Source of the DNA: Conchocele bisecta | Lineage: Eukaryota > Mollusca > Bivalvia > Lucinida > Thyasiridae | Direction: 5' to 3' | NCBI GenBank assembly: GCA_029237695.1 | Contig: CM055266.1 | Span: 12,541,805-12,605,804, forward strand | DNA length: 64,000 bases | Shown: in pieces, positions 57,676-64,000 of the stretch | How positions within the stretch are numbered: position 1 is the stretch's first letter | How the letters are laid out: every line of letters begins with the position of its first letter | The notes under the pieces: generated by a model | Told to the model about the DNA's origin: nothing | Database searches by the model: none | The model's input: only the letters and a program-made list of their open reading frames with translations | Made by a program: the position numbers and the translations under genes

Positions 57676-59165
57676 TTTTTAGCTCGCCTGCACGAAGTGC
57701 AGAAGAGCTTATGGCGTACCCCCGGCGGCGGCGGCGTCCACAAACTTAACGTTGGGGTAAATGTCTTATAACTTCTGTTTCCTTTCATGGAACACCTTGT
57801 TATTTCATACATGCATTCCTCAGATGACCCTCTATCATGCTGTAGCAAATCCATGACCCACCACCCAACCTTTACCCCAAGGTCAAGGTCACAAACTTAG
57901 CACATTCATAAACTTAACGTTGGGGTAAATGTCTTATACCATCTGTTTCCTTTCATGGAACGCCTTGATATTTCATACATGCATTCATCTGGTGATACTC
58001 TATCGTGCTATAGCAAATCCATGACGCGCTACCCACCCCTTACCCCAAGGTCAAGGTCACAAACTTAGCACATTCATTAACTTAGCACATTCATAAACAT
58101 AACGTTGGGGTAAATGTCTTATAACATCTGTTTCCTTTCATGGAACGCCTTGATTATGATATTTCATACATGCATTCCTCAGATGATCCTCTATCATGCT
58201 GTAGCAAATCCACGACCCACCACCCAACTCTTACCCGACGGTCAAGGTCATAAACTTAACGTTGGGGTAAATGTTGTGTAACTTCTGTTTATTTACAGGG
58301 AACACCTTCATATTTCATACATGCATTCATCTGATGATACTCTATCGTGCTATAGCAAAACCATGACCCACCCCTTTCCCCAAGGTCAAGGTCACAAACT
58401 TAGCACATTCATAAACTTAACGTTGAGGTAAATGTCTTATAACATGTTTCCTTTCATGGAACGCCTTGATATTTCATACATGCATTCATCTGATGATACT
58501 CTATCGTGTTATAGCAAATCCATGACCCACCCCTTACCCCAAGGTCAAGGTCACTTTCTTAACACATTCATTAACTTAACGTTGGGGTAAATGTCTTATA
58601 ACATCTGTTTCCTTTCATGAAACGCCTTGTTATTTCATACATGCATTCCTCAGATGACCCTCTATCATGCTGTAGCAAATCCACAACCCACCACCCAACC
58701 CTTACCCCAAGGTCAAGGTCACAAACTTAGCATGTTCATAAACTTAACGTTGGGGTAAATGCTATGTAACTTCTGTTTCTTTACAGGGAATGCTTAGATA
58801 TTTCATACATGCATTCATCTGATGATCCTCTATTGTGCTAAAGCAAATCCATGACCCACCCCTTTCCCCAAGATCAATATCATAAACTTATTGTTGAAGT
58901 AAATCCATGACCCACCCCTTTCACAAACTTAGCACATTCATACATGCATTCCTCATGTGAATAGCTATCATGCTGTAGAAAATCACCAACTTAGTGCGTT
59001 CATAAACTTAACGTTGGGTTAATTTTGTATAACTTCTGTTTTCAGGGAGCGCATTGATATTTCATACATGCATTCATCTTAATATGCTATATCATGCTAT
59101 AGCAAATCTACGAACCATCTTCCACCACTGACCCCAATGTCAAGGTCCACCGCACACCCCTTAAC
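57676..59165 (+). repeat. Hairpin-headed array, 8-9 x about 165 bp, with AAGGTCAAGGTCA
   Basis: An imperfect hairpin (57681-57709) and a CCCCGGCGGCGGCGGCG run come first. The units begin AACTTAACGTTGGGGTAAAT at 57744, 57910, 58097, 58253, 58416, 58583, 58740 and 59006 (one degenerate near 58886). Most contain ACCCCAAGGTCAAGGTCAC. Confidence 0.85.
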
Positions 59166-59192
59166 CCAAGGTGAAGTTATATAATATTCATG

Positions 59193-59935
59193 TTTTTTAG
59201 CCAGGTTTTTTGAGAAAAAAACCAGGCTATTGGATTGGCGAAAGCCGGGCGGACGGGCGGCTGGTGGGCGTTCGGCGTCCACAATCAATGTTAAGTTTTC
59301 GTGTTTGAGTCCATTTCTTTGTTACTGTACCACCTAGGACCACCAAACTTTCACAGCTTCATAATCAAGGGGTGCCCACCACATATCACTATCCAACATG
59401 TTACCTTTTTTTGAACTTGACCCATTTTTTCCGCGCAGTCGACTTAGCCATTTTCAATGTTAAGTTTTCGCATTTACAATGTTAAGTTTTCGTGTTTAAG
59501 TCCATTTCTTTGGTACTGTACCACCTAGGACCACCAAACTTTCACAGCTTCATAATCAAGGGGTGCCCACCACATATCACTATCCAACATGTTACTTTTT
59601 AGCCAGGTTTTTTGAAAAAAAATCCAGGCTATTGGATTGGCGAAAGCCGGGCGGGCGGCGGGCGGCGGGCGGCGGGCGGCGTCCACAATCAATGTTAAGT
59701 TTTCGTGTTTGAGTCCATTTCTTTGTTACTGTACCACCTAGAACCACCAAACTTTCACAGTTTCATAATCAAGGGGTGCCCACCACATATCACTATCCAA
59801 CATGTTACTTTTTTTTTAACTTGACCCATTTTTTCCGCGCAATCGACTTAGCCATTTTCAATGTTAAGTTTTCGCGTTTACAATGTTAAGTTTTCGTGTT
59901 TAAGTCCATTTCTTTGGTACGTACGGTTAAAGTTT
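59193..59935 (+). repeat. Two hairpin-headed units of about 370-400 bp
   Basis: AGCCAGGTTTTTT with its complement opens each unit (59199 and about 59602), followed by GGCGAAAGCCGGGCGG and a GGCGGGCGGC run, then TCAATGTTAAGTTTTCGTGT and GACCACCAAACTTTCACAGC. The two units are nearly identical. A likely element 3' end, CTGGCCTTCGTGGCTTTGCC then TCGTTTCTTGTTC, is at 60592-60623. Confidence 0.8.
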
Positions 59936-60330
59936 TTGGTTTAGTTTTTTGCTTAAGTTTTTTGCTTAAAGTTTTTCGTTATACTACATCTCTGCAATTG
60001 CTTTGCCCATTACCTTGAAACTTTATATGGGTGTTTATCATCATCTATATTTTCATTCTACCCCCTCCTGTGCGGCCCCTGTGCCCAATGTCAAGGTCAA
60101 ATTACTTGGTTAAGTTGTTTGGTTAAGTTTTTTGGTTAAAGTTTTTGGTTAAGTTCTTTGGTTAAAGTTTTTGGTTAAGTTTTTTGGTTAAGTTGTTTGG
60201 TTAAGTTTTTTGGTTAAAGTTTTTGGTTGAGTTCTTTGGTTAAGTTCTTTGGTTAAAGTTTATGGTTAAGTTTTTGGTTAAGCTTTTTGGTTAAGTTTTT
60301 TGGTTAAAGTTTTTTCGTGTACTATATCTC
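59936..60330. repeat. Short-period repeat of GGTTAAGTTTTTT/GGTTAAAGTTTTT
   Basis: About 20 units of 12-13 bp between 60107 and 60315, with a few more near 59945. Interrupted at 60000-60100 by TACATCTCTGCAATTGC and CAATGTCAAGGTCA. Confidence 0.85.
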
Positions 60331-60369
60331 TGCAACTGCTTCACCCATTACCTTGATACTTCACATGGG

Positions 60370-60450
60370 TGTTTATCATCATTTTCGCATCCGCTTGCGG
60401 AAAGCGCAATATCGTCGGCATTTTGGCATACGTCCGTACGTCTGTGTGTC
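60370..60450. repeat. Short hairpin/CGT head
   Basis: TCCGCTTGCGGA hairpin, then CATACGTCCGTACGTCTGTG and GTCCGGTTAAAGTTTTT: a further head of the hairpin plus CCGT type. Confidence 0.5.
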
Positions 60451-60681
60451 CGGTTAAAGTTTTTCCATCTACTATATCTATTTTGTTAGTGTCCATGCCT
60501 CGCCCCAAGGCGTGACATGCAGGCCACGGCTATCTAGTCTACAAAAAGTGGGTATAATTATGTTATCCAAGTGTCTATGCTTGGAAAAAACCTGGCCTTC
60601 GTGGCTTTGCCTCGTTTCTTGTTCATTATTTATTTGACGCCACGTGTCGTTCAGACGTAGAATTTTTTTTTTTTTAATTTA

Positions 60682-60963
60682 TTTCCACGAAATAACAATT
60701 TGTTCCCTCAATTTAACAATTCATTCCCACGAAATAACAATTTGTTCAAGTGGAATTGTTATATCGTGGGAACGAATTGTTAATTCGAGGGAACAAATTG
60801 TTAAATTGAGGGAACTATTGTCATTTTGTGGGAACGAATTGTTATATCGTGGGAACGAATTGTTATATCGTGGGAACGAATTGTTAAATTGAGGGAACAA
60901 ATTGTTATTATCGTGGGAACGAATTAGTAAAAAAGAAATCCATGTCCTCTGTGGGGCTCCGTA
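60682..60963. repeat. Inverted minisatellite, second locus
   Basis: The same GGGAACGAATTGTTATATCGT unit as at 8745-9012. Reverse-complement units run from 60682 to about 60750, forward units from about 60765 to 60930. It is followed by CCATGTCCTCTGTGGGGCTCC and GTA, the same end as 9790-9814. Confidence 0.85.
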
Positions 60964-61869
60964 CGTTCACCTGTAGCTGCTGCTGCCATTGTAGACTCAT
61001 AACTTGTCTCTGGATTGCCAAGCTGTTGGTCATCGTAAACTCTGGACGACCTTTGTTTCTTTTCAGATTTTTTCTTTCCCATGAAGAACTCTTTAACCGA
61101 GACATACTAGAAAAGGAAGAAAGTTAAAATGTTGTAAAAGGTACATGTACATTTGTACACCACCGCCTGTGGTAATCTTGCCAGTATTTGTGAATTTCAT
61201 TATTACAAAATACTTGAATATTGTGCTTGAAAGCAATCAGCTTGATTGGCTGAGCCTGAGCTGTCCTACAGCTCAGGCACCGCAGATCAAACTGTTTGAT
61301 TGCAAGTTGATATTGCCAATAGATGTTCAGAAACGTTGGTATTCAGGCAAGATTAATGCAGGCGGCGGTGAATATATGGTGTATAATATTTATGGTATAT
61401 ATATTCTGGACTAGGGTACTATGGTAAATGGTATATTAGATGGCCGCTGCCTGCATGTTGTGCCCGCCGAGGATTTGATGGTACATGTATACTGAAAAAC
61501 TTTAACCAAAAACATCAACCCGAGTACGGAAAACAATGTGCCGACTATATCACGCTGTCCGACAAAAATAGTGTCCGTTAATTCTGCGCACCTAAGACTT
61601 TTAACACAAATTTAAATGTCATTACCAATACCATGTCCATATTCAGTTCAAATTCCCTGAACATTCAAGGAAGTTCAAAGAAGTCTGTACAGGTTAAATG
61701 TCACAATGTTCAGACATCAGTAAATGACGTAAATTGGGTGATGTCACCACTTAGTGTTTGCAAATTCATATTTTTCTGATAATTCTGCGCATCTCGTTAT
61801 CAGCTGCCACAGTGTTAATGTGTTGTTGTTTTTATTGCAAAAAGTATAACTGTGGTTTATTGTGGAACG
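60964..61869. other. No gene; small hairpin
   Basis: CCTGAGCTGT-CCT-ACAGCTCAGG (61254-61276) sits in a longer imperfect hairpin 61228-61311 with TTGAAAGCAATCAG-like arms. Frames of 60-90 codons carry no motif. Confidence 0.4.
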
Positions 61870-62100
61870 CACCAAGTACATGTATGTGACCTTCACCTTG
61901 GGATCAGCGGGGGTTGGACGGTCGTGGATTTGGCACATCGTGATAGTAGACCATTAGAGGAATGCATTCATGAAATATTAAAAATTTTCGATGAAGGAAA
62001 TAGAAGTTATAACATATTTCTCTGATGTTGTTTAGTGATGGACAGACGGACAACCTGACTCCAGTATACCCCCCCAAAACTCGTTGCGGGGGGTATCATC
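61870..62100 (-). repeat. Inverted single-unit copy of the 17574-18372 element
   Basis: On plus: TGACCTTCACCTTGGGATCA, GGTCGTGGATTTGGCACA, ATCACTAAAC-like words and GACAGACGGACAACCTGACT, ending in the hairpin ATACCCCCCC to GGGGGGTAT near 62076-62097. It represents the minimal element with one unit. Confidence 0.8.
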
Positions 62101-63018
62101 AGTGTAAAGTGTCGACGTCATGGGTGTACGTGTTATTGTTTTATAGAATTGTAATGGAGGAGCAACAGAAAATCGTTGGAATTAAATTCATGACGTCACG
62201 CAAAAAGACAGAGAAAGACAGTTACCACATTTTGTAATACACTGTGTTAAAGGTACATGCCCACTCAGTAGGCACAAAATGTTCTTTTATCGGAATTAAA
62301 TAAGTGTATAAGTGTGTCATTACTCCACCAGTTCTAAAAATTACAAGTGCCAGCTATATAGATATAATCATTTAGTAATATATATTTTACTGATGGTGAC
62401 ACTCGGTGGTATCAGGCTAACTATACGTTAAGAAAAAAAATAGTTTACCAAAATTTTCTCTGGGCAACTGGTTGAAAGTAGGTCAAATCCAAGATGGCCA
62501 CCGTCAAAATAGCAGAAAATACCCATGAAGCAAACTAGACATATGATAAGTCAATTTACATTGGCTGAATGATACAAATTCAATCGACTACTATTTTGGC
62601 CACATAAGGTCACCAAAAATTCAAAATGGCTGCCAAAAGCCAAAATGGCTGCCAAAGTATGAACAAAATTGTGATATTTATTAACGAATTTCAATGAAAA
62701 GCGTGTCAGATGTCATTTTCACAAAATAGTTAAACACTTGTGGTTTATTAAACACATATAACACACATGCACACAAATGATGGACACAACCATACTGTTT
62801 AAATATGAACTATAAGAAACTAATAATTACACTTGAATATAATGAGATACCACTGAACTCAGTTCGTGGTGCAATTTGCATATGTTTGTTTTTCAAAATA
62901 GGCCCATACCATAATTTGTCCACTCCATCAGGCCCTATGTTTAGATATTCTCATTCTGCTTGTGATTTGGAAGCTGAATCTGGTAGGTACTTTCCCTGCA
63001 GTGGCTGCTGTTTTTAAA
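62101..63018. other. No gene; AAGATGGCC/AAAATGGCTGCC motifs
   Basis: CCAAGATGGCCACC (62492), CAAAATGGCTGCC (62622, 62641) and GAGGCCATTTTGGATT (63218, in the next region) are relatives of the 37-41 kb motif. Short frames only. Confidence 0.45.
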
Positions 63019-64000
63019 TAGACTCTACCTGTCAGCACTACATAGCTGGAATTATGCCTGTGTAATCATATCAGTGATACTCACTAGTGTAGGCTCTGGG
63101 GGGAGTTTGTGTACATTTTCCTTTTAGAGCAAAACTTTGCATTTTCATGTTCTGTATGCCAAAAGACCTTCAAAAAAGTTTGGGTAGGATTTCCAAATCA
63201 AGTACGTTTTCTCGGCAGAGGCCATTTTGGATTTTAGCATGGGTGCCAAATGGCTAAATTTACGATATTGTAGTTTCACAGTGTAAACTATTATTAGGTA
63301 CCCATATATTGTTCATTTGGATTTGTTATGATTATTTAGATGTTACTGATATTCTTTTAGCATGATTTAATACTTTAATCATTGATTTAATGTTCAATAC
63401 GGACATTTTTTACTCAAATTTAGCTGAAAATTCCACTCATTTGGAAAGCATCCCTATGTCTGTTGGCGTATCACTCACCAAATATTGTAGACTATTTGTT
63501 CTCCGCCGTAGTGATAATTATTGGACGGGAATATTTAGTGACCTGTACATTGAACAAGTCCTGATGAGCAGTTTGAAGTCGGTTGTTGGGCTAACTAGAG
63601 GTCGTGGTTTTGATGCGTCAACCAGTCTGGTCTGGCTACTATCAATTCCTGTATGTGGTGAAGTACACAAGGCTATGCAGGAAGTGGCGGGCCTCTCGAC
63701 CACCAGTGCAATGGAGACATAAAGGTCTGAAACGGGCAAAATTCAAACGTGACGCAAAAGATCTTCAGTCTGTCATGGATTATCTCGAAGAGAGAAAGCC
63801 ATTCTTAAAGGAATCCAAGGAACTGCGCAGCCTGTCATCAGGAGTCATAGCTGAAGGTTCGGTAAATGTGGATTCAGCTGAAACTGTCGGTACTGCAATC
63901 CTGACATCAATGGAATGAATGTCGGTTTCGAAACATAAATTTTCTAAAACCAAACAGGTAAATACTCTAGCATCATCAGTGTGTGTGTCAGTGGATGGCG
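63019..64000 (+). pseudogene. Decayed middle part of the large PIN-like/CXC family gene, runs off the window
   Basis: The readable part is 63390-63722 and then another frame, 63725-64000. The first has FVLRRSDNYWTGIFSDLYIE, QVLMSSLK, GLTRGRG and WLLSIPVCGEVHKAMQEV. The second has KRAKFKRDAKDL, KPFLKESKELRSLSSGVIAE, SVNVDSAETVG and, after an in-frame TGA at 63916-63918, KFSKTKQVNTLASSV. I remember this succession as the central portion of large invertebrate proteins that end in the DTD/GCDT module; neither that module nor the CXC part is inside the window. The frame change near 63710 and the stop show decay or base errors. Bases before 63390 contain no clear coding signal. Confidence 0.5.

Overview
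This is animal nuclear DNA, AT-rich and non-operonic, made mostly of repeats. The repeat types (short palindromic DNA elements, CCGT-rich elements headed by a hairpin, a Ty3/Gypsy element with a tRNA-Leu-type primer site) suggest a marine mollusc, probably a bivalve. That assignment is inference from repeat style and gene content; no species-diagnostic gene is present. Intron-containing genes with canonical GT..AG sites confirm a eukaryote.

One intact host gene is visible: a two-exon GNAT N-acetyltransferase of the arylalkylamine/dopamine NAT type (12198-14528, +). A tandem paralogue follows on the same strand (20116-30183). It keeps the same 16-codon first exon and phase-0 first intron, but has an extra 5.4 kb intron, an in-frame stop, a late frameshift and a lost glycine in the acetyl-CoA motif, so it is probably a pseudogene. 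Its extra intron opens with about 27 copies of an 81-bp unit. Each unit begins with the end of exon 2 and its splice donor, so the donor itself has been amplified.

Three separate decayed loci (2873-3610 -, 42388-44640 -, 63019-64000 +) appear to derive from one large uncharacterised protein family. The 43-kb copy shows, in order, HDEAD, DDTD and GCDT..GKGK motifs that resemble the acidic motifs of XPG/FEN-type PIN nucleases, followed by a C-terminal CXC (tesmin-like) cysteine motif. This is the best candidate here for an undescribed system.

A Ty3/Gypsy LTR retrotransposon lies on the minus strand (45485-50627). It has 225/228-bp near-identical LTRs, a CTCAG target duplication, a polypurine tract and a tRNA-Leu-like primer site. 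Its gag-pol reading frames are broken by many frameshifts.

The rest is repeats. From left to right: nested palindromic MITE-like families (0.5-17 kb); tandem arrays carrying AAGGTCAAGGTCA (17.6-20 kb, 57.7-59.2 kb); an 184-bp tandem array (34.5-35.5 kb); a long stretch with recurrent GGCGGCCATCTTGGA (37-41 kb); a CATATGGG-rich element with a TA target duplication and an empty site elsewhere in the window (40161-40990); and a triple foldback structure (52248-55153). Family labels A-L below are my own.
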